Shown here in pieces: positions 34,876 to 45,184 of a stretch of 64,000 bases of DNA. The translations under genes and the position numbers were made by a program. The DNA is from Eutreptiella sp. 'Long Island Sound 2002' (taxonomy: Eukaryota; Euglenozoa; Euglenophyceae; Eutreptiales; Eutreptiaceae). The notes under the pieces were generated by a model. That model saw only the letters and a list, made by a program, of their open reading frames with translations. It was not told the origin of the DNA and ran no database searches. Within the stretch, counting starts at the first letter, position 1; every line of letters begins with the position of its first letter. The stretch spans positions 33,375,394-33,439,393 of the forward strand of contig OZ038383.1 of NCBI GenBank assembly GCA_964036045.1, written 5' to 3'.

Positions 34876-36588
34876 CTATGCGCAGATGGGGCGGGAGGAG
34901 GGGGCCCAATACTGTTGCAGCATGGTGGCCTCCCCGGGTCCACTGTTACCCAGGTCGAGCCATGATGGCCCGCTTGTGCACAGGACGTCGCCTTCCTCCA
35001 CGTACACGTGGCACATGGGGTCGGCGGCGTCCAGGGCAGGCCTGGCCAGCAGCAGCGGGTGGTATGGGCGGCCGTTGCCTGACGGGCCCACGGGGTCCAG
35101 CCAGTCGTTCATCTGCTCAAACCGCGGCAGACCGACCGCGCCCTGCAGTCCTTCGCCGAAGGCGAAGTACTGCCCCCAGTGGCTGAGAGCCCCGGGGTGG
35201 GGCAGCGGCCCGTCTCCCCCTGGCCGTGAAGCCAGCTCATCCTTGACCCCTGGCACAGGGTCAAGGATGAACCGTTCCACGTCCACCCACTTGTGACGCT
35301 TGTCGGGGGTGAGGAAGCGGAAGAGAACAACCTGCTTCCCCACCCCCGGCAGCGCGGTGAGACCCCGATGTCTCAGCGTGCAGGCAAAGAGAACCATGTC
35401 CCCACGCTGAAACTCGAAGGTCTCGACCCGCAAAGCGTCACGGTCACCCAAGTGGCTGCCCAAGTGCACCTCCAAATGATACTTGTCCGAGAGGACAAGC
35501 ATCATTGAGAGATGCCTGGGCAGCTCACCCACGCTAGGGAGCGTACCTGGCAACTTATCAACGTCAGTATGCCAGGTCTGCTCCCTAGCATCTTCCTCGG
35601 CGGCAATTGCCGACCACTGCGTTGGGAAGAGATCCCTCATCTTGGGCCAGCGAGCACTGTACTGCTGACTAGCCCGTTGCAAGGGGTCCCTTCCCAACAC
35701 AGAGATAAGCTTGCCGCGCCGAGTACCCCAGCGCCGTGGCAGCTTGGGATCAGCCAAGCACTCCTCGCGAGAGTGTGCATTGGACAGCAGATCCCAAATT
35801 GCATCCGGCTGGGTGCCGCAGGAGTCGACGAGAATGCGGTACCAGTTCTCGCACTCCTTGGCCTCTACCGACCCCCTAACCACCCGGAGCCCCAAGTCGC
35901 ACAAGGACTCATCCGACTCAAGGTCATGAGCCGGGAGTTCATGTGAGAACACCGGGGCAGCCAAGGAGATGTAGGGGGGAGGGGAGGCGGCACCGCGGAG
36001 GAACACGGACTCCTTGGTCCTGTACAGGGCTGGGGTGGTGTAGTCGGGCACCACATGGCACCACTCAGGAATGATGGGACAAGCCGAAAGGCTTTCCCAC
36101 CATTCCCCTGACACCACCCCGACCCCGAAAGGCAGGGCCTCAAGGAGTCCCTTCTTGGGTGCAACGTGGCTGACACCAAGATCTGCAGTCCAACCGTGTT
36201 GGAGATCTTTGGTGTCATGAACCCGTGTCCCGAACTCGTGGGGGGTACCGATCAGCTTTCGTGAGGACTGCTGCACCAAATCTTGGACAGCAGCTACAAG
36301 AAAGTGGAAGCGTACGGCACGAAGAGCTGGATGCACGTGGCGCAACATTTGGTTGCACCGATGCATCCAGCTCATTCCAAGAAGGGTCACATCGGACACG
36401 GTGATGTGGACCACTTCTGGGGAAGGGGCGCGGAGCTGCTGGGCCCACAGCTTCAAGGGCTCTAGGTCCGTCGAAGGCATCCCCGGGTACGCTGCCTCTG
36501 TGAAAGCGTTAGGTACCCGGGGGCGACTAAGGAAAGACGCGAGAGCCTTTGAAGCCGCTGGTTCCAGGCCTGGGACGACATTAGACAT
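34876..36588 (-). CDS. element B putative 2OG-Fe(II) dioxygenase
   Basis: Intact 570-codon ORF starting at an ATG (36586-36588). In the C-terminal half a double-stranded beta-helix signature is visible: WHTDVD (H340, D342) gives the HxD iron ligands; LSMMLVLSD (359-367) is the following strand; FEFQRGDMVLFACTLRHRG (391-409) gives the distal His H407; and K418 or R424 in VGKQVVLFRF could bind 2-oxoglutarate. Known members of this superfamily hydroxylate proteins, lipids or nucleic-acid bases; TET/JBP enzymes oxidise methylated bases and are found beside KDZ transposons. Which substrate applies here cannot be read from sequence. The N-terminal 300 residues (conserved PSPEVVHI, WWESL, ALYRTKES) are family-specific. 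It is the first gene of the module, and array 3 lies just downstream. Copies in element A retain the same blocks. The iron-site call is inference from motif spacing. Confidence 0.6.
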   Translation of the reverse strand: MSNVVPGLEPAASKALASFLSRPRVPNAFTEAAYPGMPSTDLEPLKLWAQQLRAPSPEVVHITVSDVTLLGMSWMHRCNQMLRHVHPALRAVRFHFLVAAVQDLVQQSSRKLIGTPHEFGTRVHDTKDLQHGWTADLGVSHVAPKKGLLEALPFGVGVVSGEWWESLSACPIIPEWCHVVPDYTTPALYRTKESVFLRGAASPPPYISLAAPVFSHELPAHDLESDESLCDLGLRVVRGSVEAKECENWYRILVDSCGTQPDAIWDLLSNAHSREECLADPKLPRRWGTRRGKLISVLGRDPLQRASQQYSARWPKMRDLFPTQWSAIAAEEDAREQTWHTDVDKLPGTLPSVGELPRHLSMMLVLSDKYHLEVHLGSHLGDRDALRVETFEFQRGDMVLFACTLRHRGLTALPGVGKQVVLFRFLTPDKRHKWVDVERFILDPVPGVKDELASRPGGDGPLPHPGALSHWGQYFAFGEGLQGAVGLPRFEQMNDWLDPVGPSGNGRPYHPLLLARPALDAADPMCHVYVEEGDVLCTSGPSWLDLGNSGPGEATMLQQYWAPSSRPICA

Positions 36589-36690
36589 GGTGTGAAAGAG
36601 AGGACCTATGGGAGCGAGAAGGAATGGATGGGTAGGCGGATAGGGGAGCGGAGGAGAGGCGGAAAGGGGGGGGAACCCTCTGAGTGATCC

Positions 36691-36855
36691 CCCAATTAGC
36701 TCTCACTGAGCGCTCACTGAGCGCTCACCGAGCCATTTGGCGCGCTCACTGAGCGCTCACTGGGCGCTCAGTGAGCCGGCTCAGTGACGGCTCAGTGACG
36801 GCTCAGTCGGGCGCTCATTGAATTGAGCCGTCGCCAAAAAAAGTACTACCCCCCC
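36691..36855. repeat. element B palindrome array 4 and right terminal inverted repeat
   Basis: GAGCGCTC-type palindromes run from 36691 to about 36770, then CGGCTCAGTGACGGCTCAGT units and the outer inverted repeat (CGGGCGCTCATTGAATTGAG, CCGTCGCC, A-run, GTACTA, C7) to 36855. Gypsy coding sequence resumes within 20 bp. Confidence 0.75.
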
Positions 36856-36869
36856 TTGAACCTTGACCT

Positions 36870-37860
36870 ATACCAGGTATATGGTGGACGGCTTGCCTGA
36901 AGTGGCTGAGGTATGTGCACCATCGTTTTAATTTTGCTTTCTTTGGTGGTGGGCCTTTCTAAAAGGACTTCACCGGTTCCTGATCACATGGCCAGACAAT
37001 AGGGTTAGATCCCAACAGTCGGGACGGTGCGGAGAGCACCAACATACCGGCCAGGAGTTCCCGGTCGTAGGTGCGGTACTTTGAACGAGCCTGTTTCGAT
37101 TTCCAGTTCCAGTGACCAAGTGGCACCAGTCGCCACTCACTGGAGGGATAGTCGTGTTTTAGAGAACCATCACAGTTCAAACTTGAGGTGCAATAATGGC
37201 AATGGGTTAGCTCTGCAGGGTTAAGCGCTTGCCATTGGTAAATTGTTCCCACCCCCCCTACATCACTGGCATCAGTGATTAGGATGATCTCACCCTTAGG
37301 GCAAGGTACCCCACGACAGTTGGAGGAGGCGATTTTCTTTTGCAACTCTTCGAAACACTCTTCCTCTCTGGAGGTCCATCTCCAGGGAATAATTTTCTTG
37401 AGTAGGGCAATGAGAGGTGCAGAAGAGTAAGTAAAATTGTGGATGTGGCTCTGATAGAAATTACAGGCACCCACAAAACACCTCACGTCGTGTAGAACCT
37501 TTTTACGGTCATCGCGAATTTGCATGTCCTTAAGGGGCTGCATCTTAGGAGCGGCTGGTTTCCACCAGCCATACCGCACATCGAAACCCAGGTACTCCAT
37601 CTCCCCTTTCATACACTCGCATTTTTCGAGTTTGATGCGGAGATAATTTTGCTGACAAACGGTGAAAAACTCACGCACGAGGAGGACATGGTCCTCTTGG
37701 GTATTGGTACCGAAACTCACGTCATCAATGTGAGCCTCCATCTCAGCCCCTCGAAAAATCAACTCTTGTACAAGAGGCCTGCGCCTCAATATATACAAAA
37801 ATTTGTTCATCAGTTTCTAGAAAAGTGCCGGGGCGTTGGCAACCCCAAAATGTACCTGCG
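36870..37860 (-). pseudogene. gypsy reverse transcriptase C-terminal half and RNase H (inverted segment)
   Basis: On the minus strand the frame starts HFGVANAPALF, the RT motif that follows KVIP at 29087 in the uninverted gene. After TAG it gives a 283-codon ORF (36959-37810) with the catalytic HIDD (normally YxDD), LRIKLEKCECM and YLGFDV. The gypsy RNase H follows with TDASDVGG, DRELLAGMLVLS and CDQEP, whose D, E, D acids are present. After a second TAG the linker KGPPPKKAKLKRWCTYL...VHHIPGI runs to 36870, where element B begins. The two TAG codons stand where gypsy proteins usually have Gln (F-Q-x-LMN, and F-Q-KGPPP). It complements exactly the missing part of the plus-strand copy. Confidence 0.85.
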
Positions 37861-37998
37861 GCTCACTGGTGGCTAAGTGGAAATGTGAAGTTGGGGCTCA
37901 TTTGGGGCTCAGTTGTGCATTGCGATGTCTTTGTGCTTGTTTGCTTGTGCGTTTTGCATGCTAGGTAATGTGCATTTAATGTTTTTAGAAGTTTTAGA
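37861..37998. other. spacer at right inversion joint
   Basis: Non-coding G/T-rich sequence between the inverted RT/RNase H block and the integrase. It shares GAAATGTGAAG and GGGGCTCA-type blocks with 29088-29165. Confidence 0.5.
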
Positions 37999-39702
37999 TA
38001 CTCACTAAAAATGAACTGTCTGACCATATATCGCGCTACAACTTCGATGTGCTTATTGGTAAGAGCTCCGAGGCTCTTGCCAAAGAGGCTTTCCAACGTA
38101 TGGACGTCCGCCTGGACCTGTCCATGCGTACGGCTGGAGTCCTCGAGGCTTGGAGTCCAACCGAATATCAGTGAGAATGTACAAGTATTCTCCAAACCCT
38201 CAGCACTGGTCTTGAACCCCGTGTCATAGACGGGAACCGGTGGTATAAAAATAACCAATACCTCTTCTATGAGGATAGTATTGTTGTGCCCGAGGCACGA
38301 CTCGATGGGTGCCTGCAGTCGTCCCATCTCAGCTCAGGTCACACTGGCGCCAATCGCTCAGTGGACTTCTTCCGAGACTATTTGTATTCCAGTCTAACGT
38401 TGACTGAACTGTGGTCTCGTATGCAGACCATTGTTGATGCTTGTGGCTGTCATGCCAGCAAGCAGAGCGATAGTAGGGATAGGGGACTGATCTCCAGCTT
38501 ACCTATACCCTATTGTACTAACTGTGCTCTTTACGTGGGTTTCATCCACGGCCTGCCACGCTTTGGTGGCTATGATAGCTGCCTAGTTGTAAGGTGTGGC
38601 CTGTCACGCTTCACCCGTGTGTTTCCTTGAAGTAAGAAAATCACAGGTGAGCAGACTGTGAAAATACTGGTCGAACAATGGTTCGAGCCATGCGGAGCAC
38701 CTAAAGAGGTGCACTCTGATGAAGATGTACGCATCTGTAGCAACACAGGACGATACAAACGTGTTCTGAACGCACTCAACGTTCAGGTAACCCCAGGTGT
38801 GCCCTATACTCACACGTCTAACCCTCTTTGCGAGAGACAGAATCATGTGGTGGAACAGAACTTGAGAATCTTGATGAAACAGGAACGTACCAAAGATTGG
38901 GTACTGCCATGGGCTGTGCTAACCATGAACTCACAGAGGAGCTCATCTACAGGTTTCATCCCCCACGAACTGTTTCATGGAGGCCCACCTGCTTGGTTCT
39001 TCAATACCCCCTTTCCTGAGGACTTCAAGAGCCCCTTTGGGAATTGGTTGGAACACAAGCAATCTTTGGCTAACCAGGCAGAAACTAACTTCAGACGCGT
39101 TCGTGAACGTGAACTGAACCAACAATCGCCTACGGCGACCCGCCAGTTTAAAGGGTGATGACGTTGTTTTGGTTCACCACTCGCAATTACCCTCCTGGCC
39201 TCGTAACTGCCTGCAAGACCCTTATTTTGGGCCCTATCGTATCATCAGGATAGATGGATCCAAGATCCATGTCAGGTGCAGTCCACGTCTAGGTGGTGAA
39301 CTACTATGCGCCCCTAAACAGTTGAGGCACTACCACTCCCCCAACGACTTGTCATGGGATGAGTGGTGCCTAAGCGATAAAGAGATCGAGAAAATCGACC
39401 TGCATAACGCTGCCTCCCTTGAGGAGGCTGACGAACTGGAGGAGATGACTGCCGAAGAGACGGCAGCCGACGGATACTACATTGTGGCAGGTATTGCCCG
39501 CCACGAACATAAACAGGGTTGGAAATTCCTCAACCTTTGGGCAGGCTATTGAGTTTCTGAGGCGACCTGGGAACCAGTATCTGCCTTCATCCAACCCGGC
39601 AGGAGTATCAACCCCATCTTTCGTTCCTACCTCGTTGAAAACAACGAGGGACAGCTACTAACCCGCGCTGAGACCCTGTCCCAGCGTAAGAAGAAAAACT
39701 AA
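37999..39702 (+). pseudogene. gypsy integrase with C-terminal chromodomain
   Basis: The plus-strand sequence resumes with KNELSDHISRYNFD, directly continuing the VHHIPGI linker found at 36870. Then come the HHCC zinc domain (HLSSGHTG ... CGCHASK), the integrase core (YVGFIHGLPRFGGYD; HSDEDVR; NPLCERQNHVVEQ), a GPY/F module (DPYFGPYRIIRIDG) and a chromodomain-like C-terminus (YYIVAGIARHEHKQGWKFL ... TWEPVSAFIQP), ending at TAA 39700-39702. The first catalytic Asp is replaced by Gly (codon 38538-38540); the second Asp and the Glu remain. Stops at about 38177, 38628, 39157 and 39550, with frame changes, inactivate it. A chromodomain suggests the parent element targeted heterochromatin. Confidence 0.85.
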
Positions 39703-42360
39703 TCTCCTTGTCCCTATCTATTTATTGTTCCTAACTGAACTGAGGAGGTCCCAAGCTTTAGGAGGCGGTGGTACTTCCCAGACATCCCCTCCTCCCGTTG
39801 GGAGTCTCCTTCGGGCCACTCATGTACGAGTATAGGCTCCCCCCGGAGGTACACTTCCCCCTCACCGAAGAAAGCAACACTGGGGATGATGGGAATACCA
39901 CCAGGCCGCTTATCTTGTTTGCAGCCCAATGGTCGGTGAGTCCTATTGCGCCAGCCTCCCACTATACATTAATCCGCACAGTGTAGTACCAAGAACGCGC
40001 CCACGCGCTGGACTAGGTACCCATGGGGCCGGATCAGTCCAAGGTTCCCCCCTCCATACGACCACCCCAACTGAGGGTCACCTGAACACGCCGGCCTACG
40101 TGAACAGATTCCGTCCCTTCGGAACTCACAGTTGAGGCCCTTTACTCGCAACCCCCTCTGTTTTCTAACCTCCCAGGGGCGGTGAGCACTCTTGTGCTGA
40201 CAGCTAGGCCTTCTTAGTGTGTGCCAGGACAGGGTCAGGACTCCGGTAGAGCTCCAGTTTCAGTGAGTGTACTAACGCCCTCCCTCAATGGGGATCGGTC
40301 CTCCAAACACCTGCATATCCGCTGCTTTTGGAGCCCTGCCCCTGCCTTGGTTGTGCCCTGCACTCCCATGCTTGTGGTTTCCAGCGTGAGTGAGTGCCTT
40401 GTTGACCACGTGTTGCATGGGACATGCCCTAATGCAATGACCTTTGGGGAGCCAGCGATGAGCAGTGGCTACCTAGACCAGGGGGGAATGACAAGCAAGG
40501 TGTTGTGAAGCAAGGTGTGTCCACCCATCTTGGGGACAAGCGTGCCCACAGTTAGGACCCCTAACTGGTCTAGACCCGTGGGGTTCTATCCTGCTAAACC
40601 CTGCTTGACGGTGTTACCATACCCCTAAGTGTGCTACGTATGTCTGTGTGTGTCTCACTTCACTCCCCAGTGTGGCTGCCATCGTCGGCCTTCACTGATG
40701 TCGGACCGAAGGTCCTAGTCAGCTACCGGTACCACTCCTATGGCGCCCAATTTCTGTGCCGGCGCCTATCCTTTGGGTGAACAGCAAAAGCCCTACCTAC
40801 TAGAGAGGGAGGAGGTGGCCAAGTGTGCTAAGGGCATACAAAACGCCCATGTTTTGAAAGGCCAAAAGCTAACACACTCCCCTGCCCAAGAGGAAAAGCA
40901 CGCAAAGCAAGAGACACCACTACTCTACACTCACTAATGCCAGCACCAGCTCCCGAAGGTGGGTTGAGCACAACCGCACTGAGTCCCTACCAGGCTAGCT
41001 GACCCTAACCCCTACACGCACTACTGGGTGGCTTTGACAAATGTGTCTCCGGCCCTATTGGCCCTCCTGTGAAAAGGCAAGCGATCACAGTGCCACTAGG
41101 CTGCTGTGGCCTGACACAGACACCCTCGCGCGTTTCTGTGACAGGGCTTGGAGGGAGTGCACTTGTGTGTTGAGCGCACAACATGTAGTAAGCGTTGTTC
41201 ATGGCCAAGTCGTTTGAAAGCTCCATGTGTGTGTGTGATCTGCGCCCTGTTTAGCTGGGCGAAAAAAATTTGCTGCAGTGCACCAATCACCCTTCCCTGA
41301 CCCACCTGAGAGGTACTCATGCAGGACAGTTTGGCCCAGGAACCTAACAAGCCTCGCCGTATTATACGGGTCTTCGACTTGAAAATAATTCACTATTGCC
41401 AAATTGCCCTATCAAGCAAGCAACCTTTAAGAAGTCTGCCCGTTCTCTTAGAGAACGTAGGGCGGAGCCCTGGGGAACCTAACAAGGGTTATACTGCGAG
41501 CACTACGTGTGGCCTAAACCCTTTAATGCATTGTGAGCATGCAGGGAAGGAAGGCGGTGTAACCACAAACCATCATGACCTACCACTTAAGCACCATCAC
41601 GAACAAACTGAACCAGGAGGTGGGCTCCTCCTGGGCTTACTTACCTTACTCACCATGCAACGTGTGAATGCCGAGGGACAACGAGCGCAGGAACAAGCCT
41701 AAGCGCTTCAACAACCCTACAGCGATTTATAACAACGCTAAGCGCTTAATGCATCGTGTGTATCATGCGCTCCCTCCTTTGTGACCTGTAGGAGAGGGAG
41801 AGGAATGAATGGCAACTGCACAGTGCAAAAGGAAGCCGAGCGCTTTAAGCAACCCTACTCTAACGCTACGGCAAGAGCAGGCACGCACAAGTTCTCTTGT
41901 TTTCACCTGTGAAGAGAGGGAGAGAGAGATGGGATGCACAGGGAAAGCGCCACAACGTGTGAATGCTTGGATTAGGCACATGCATCACGAGCACAGCGCT
42001 TACTCTAACCCTATATGCGCGCTGCGTGCTCCCTTCGTTTGGCATACCCTTGATTCATTGTTTTACCTGTGCAGAGCGAGATCGGTGAGGACCCAAACCC
42101 CCAACAAACGCAGTGCTAACAACCCTAGCGTTTTGACGAAACTAACAGCACGAACACAATGCATACGTGTGTCATGACAGTAACATACCTGAGAGGCGGG
42201 TTGTCCGCTTCCTCTGTTGTGTGGCGAATTGTTTCGCTCTTTTTCCTAAAGTTTATAAAATTTTTGATGCAACTGTGGAAAAATTTCTTTTAGAAGCCTC
42301 TAAAAACACGGCTCATACCTTCTTTTCCTTGGGTACGCCAAGCCGTTGGCCGTTGGGAAG
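39703..42360. other. gene-free stretch, probable retroelement 3' sequence then degenerate repeats
   Basis: I looked for a long terminal repeat after the integrase stop and could not pair one with sequence before gag. Around 41440-42190 there are degenerate repeats with AGCGCTTWA..CAACCCTA and GGAGAGGGAGAG blocks. No coding sequence is supported. Confidence 0.4.
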
Positions 42361-42363
42361 CCG

Positions 42364-43490
42364 TTGAAGCGCCCTATGGACCTATGGGGGCCTGTGGGGA
42401 CCTATGGGGGCCTATGGGGTCATATGGGGGCCTGTGGGTACCTAGGGGGCCTTTGGGGTCCTATGGGGGCCTTTGGGGACCTCTGGGAACCTATGGGGGC
42501 CTATGGGGACCTATGGGGACCTATCGGGGCCTACCGGGGCCTATGGGGACCTATGGGGACCTATGGGGGCCTATGGGGGCCTATGGGGGCCTATGGGGAC
42601 CTATGGGGACCTATCGGGGCCTATGGGGACCTAAGGGGGCCTATGGGGACCTATGGGGGCCTATGGGGACCTATGGGGGCCAATGGGGACCTATGGGGGC
42701 CTATGGGGACCTATCGGGACCTACGGGGGCCTATGGGGGCCTATGGGGACCTGTGGGACCCATGGGGGCCCGTGGGGGCCTATGGGGACCTATGGGGACC
42801 TCTGGAGGCCTGTGGGGGCCTGTGGGGACCTATGGGGACCTATGGGTGACTATGGGGGCCTATGGGGACCTATCGGGGCCAATGGGGACTTGTGGGGGCC
42901 TATGGGGGCCTATGGGGACCTATGGGGGCCTATGGGGGCTTATGGGGACCTATGGCGGCCTATGGGGGTCTATGGGGACCTATGGGGACCGATGGGGACC
43001 TGTGGGGACCTATGGGGGCCCGTGGGGGCCTATGGGGACCTATGGGGACCCGTGGAGGCCTATGGGGACCTATGGGGACCTATCGCGGCCTATGGGGACC
43101 TATCGGGGCTTGTGGGGGCCTATGGGCACCTATGGGGACCTATGGGGACCTGTTGCCACCTATGGGCACCCATGGGCACCTATGGGGGCCTATGGGGATT
43201 CATCGGCTTCTATGGGGACATTTGGGGACCCATTGGCACCTATGGGGACCTCTGGGGCCTATGGGCACCTATGGGGGCCTATGGGCACCTATTTGCCCCT
43301 ATGGGGACCTATGGGGCCCATGGGGACCTTTGGGGACCCATTGGCACCTATGGGCACCTATGGGGGCCTATGGGCACCTATTTGCCCCTATGGGGACCTA
43401 TGGGGCCCATGGGGACCTTTGGGGACCCATTGGCACCTATGGGCACCTATGGGGACCTATCGAGGCCCATGGGGACCTATGGGGTGGGGG
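42364..43490 (+). repeat. 12-bp minisatellite, about 90 units
   Basis: Units vary around CTATGGGG(G/A)CC, with occasional CTGTGGGG, CCATGGGG, TCGGGG and TGGGCACC variants; the variant GGGCACC dominates the last 350 bp. Because the unit length is divisible by three and the units lack stops, all three forward frames stay open for hundreds of codons (for example 42384-43766 and 42653-43846). They encode degenerate GPMGAYGDLW-type strings. The DNA is strongly G-rich on the plus strand, with regularly spaced GGGG runs that could form G-quadruplexes. I treat the long ORFs as consequences of the repeat. Confidence 0.9.
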
Positions 43491-43769
43491 GCATCAACTT
43501 TTTGCACACCCATTTGGACATCCCCCCCCCCTTCCTCCAAGCATCACATCTATATCAGACATATCACACATCTTGTTGTATACACTGCAAAAACAACATG
43601 CCACATCAGACATCACACTTTATACACAATCCTGCCACGGCCTTGTCAGGATGGACCCGGCGTCCCATCGTTAAGGTCGCTATGGGGTGCCATGCGGAAC
43701 CGGCAGCTGTACATATTGCGCATGTATTGCAAAGATTGCATTTCTTTCAATTTTTCAATTTTTTAAAAA

Positions 43770-43940
43770 TTTACACGACTTACCGCAAAAAAAAAACATT
43801 ACACGCCCTTACCGCAAAAAAAAATAATTCAATTTCTTTTTTATAATTTACACGACTTACCGCAAAAAAATATTACACGCAGTTGCCGCAAAAAAAAATT
43901 ACACGACTAGACGATTTTTTCGTACACGACTTACATTTTC
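43770..43940 (-). repeat. TTACACGACTTACCGCAAAAAA repeat, right copy of inverted pair
   Basis: Four to five iterations of an ACACGACTTACCGC-type phrase plus an A-tract, ending with ACGACTAGACGATTTTTT. Reverse complement of the blocks at 25615-25720. Confidence 0.7.
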
Positions 43941-45180
43941 CACCACCGCATTTGGGCATCGAGCACACCCAGCCCAATTTTATGTCACAACAATATTTTT
44001 GGCTTCATTTGTGCGAAGGTTACTGACAGAGCTGCGTGTTTTTCAATGCATTTCAACACATCCGCACAAATTTGCCTCATTTAGTGCCAAACGCTACTCC
44101 CACCATAGTACTTCAGAAACAGTTGTCAATGCACAAGAGGAGGAGCAACCTAACATTCACTACTTCTCCACCTCCACTTCACATGTCAACAACACTTGCT
44201 CGCAAAGTGCACAGCGTTCAGCGCAAAAGAATTTGAGCCTGAGCATCGGCAGCAGGTGAGCACCACAGTGATTTGCACTCACAGGTCATGTCAAATTGGA
44301 AAGCGTTGCCTACAGTGGCCACATGCAAGTTGCTTGGTGCTGCAATGACCCAGAGAGTGCACTGCTCTGCATGGAAGGGGCACAACCTCTTGCTGGGCGA
44401 CAGTGTGGATACTTGCTTAGCAATATTGCGTGTGGCTGATCAAGTGTGTACCACTGATGTGCTCATTGATAGCGGGTTATATGACGAGCTGCAGTACTCG
44501 TTCCATTGCCGCATTGTGAACATCTTGGCACTGCATCCCAAATCGGCAGCCGAGCGTTTGGTGTCTGTCTATGAGCTGCAGGCTGAAAAGGTACAATGCG
44601 GTCTTGATGGCAAAGACAAGGGTCAGACATTGTGGGGTAAGGGTTTGCAGAAGGATTACGAGCCAAAGACGTTGGTAATTTTTGGCAGCAGTGGATGGTA
44701 TTGTGCCAAAAGGGAGGTTTGAAAAAGAAACGAAGCAAATGGGCATGGTGGCATCCTGAAGGGAGGATCAGGGATGGTTCAGGGATTTTTTCTTGAGTGG
44801 TCATATGATCTGTGGGATCAACATGGGACCGCAAGGGCCCCAAAGTTCATTAGCCGAACCAAAGGCGTTTTGCCTGGCGCCTCTCTGATTCATTGATGCA
44901 GTCAAATTGTGGTATGTTTTTTGCTGTACTTTGTTTTCCGGTGTTTAAGCTGTTTTGTTCGCTCTGTCGCATTTTGTGATAGTCCAGTGAGCAATCATTG
45001 CCCTCTTTCTGTGCTTCAGCGCCAGCATTCTCACTAGCAAATGAGGGCTAGTGGGAGGCATTGCGTTGTAATTTGATTCTGGCGCGCACTTGCAGATCAT
45101 TTGGGAAAAGCTTTAGACCTTCATTCGATGCCGGGTATTTTCGAGGCTGGTATTCAAAATTTGTCTCTGACGATGTCGCA
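43941..45180. other. no clear gene
   Basis: A plus-strand frame of 149 codons (44273-44722) has ordinary composition and reads NWKALPTVATCKLLGAAMTQ near its start, but I find no recognisable motif, so it is only a possible decayed coding fragment. The rest is featureless. Confidence 0.3.
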
Positions 45181-45184
45181 TTGA

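Larger units (their letters stand above)
29262..36855 (-). mobile_element. element B: four-gene DNA transposon-like module nested in the gypsy element
   Basis: Boundaries are drawn at imperfect terminal inverted repeats of about 90-120 bp: a G-run, a T-run, CGACGGCTCA, then GACTGAGCCGTCACT at the left end, mirrored at the right end. All genes are on the minus strand in the order oxygenase (34876-36588), protein B (33106-34136), coiled coil (32449-33057), transposase-like (29468-31291). Palindrome arrays built on GAGCGCTC occupy both ends, the oxygenase/protein B spacer and the coiled-coil/transposase spacer. The right end abuts gypsy coding sequence (RNase H/integrase linker), which shows insertion into that retroelement. 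Element A at 54.1-62.8 kb has the same gene order. Confidence 0.75.

Noticed and set aside
39703-40200. 3' LTR of the gypsy element
   Set aside because: No matching direct repeat was found upstream of gag near 25.5-26.2 kb; boundaries of the retroelement remain undefined.
42384-43766. 460-codon ORF with glycine/proline/tryptophan repeats
   Set aside because: It lies in a 12-bp minisatellite without stops; two other forward frames are equally open, so openness is no evidence of coding.
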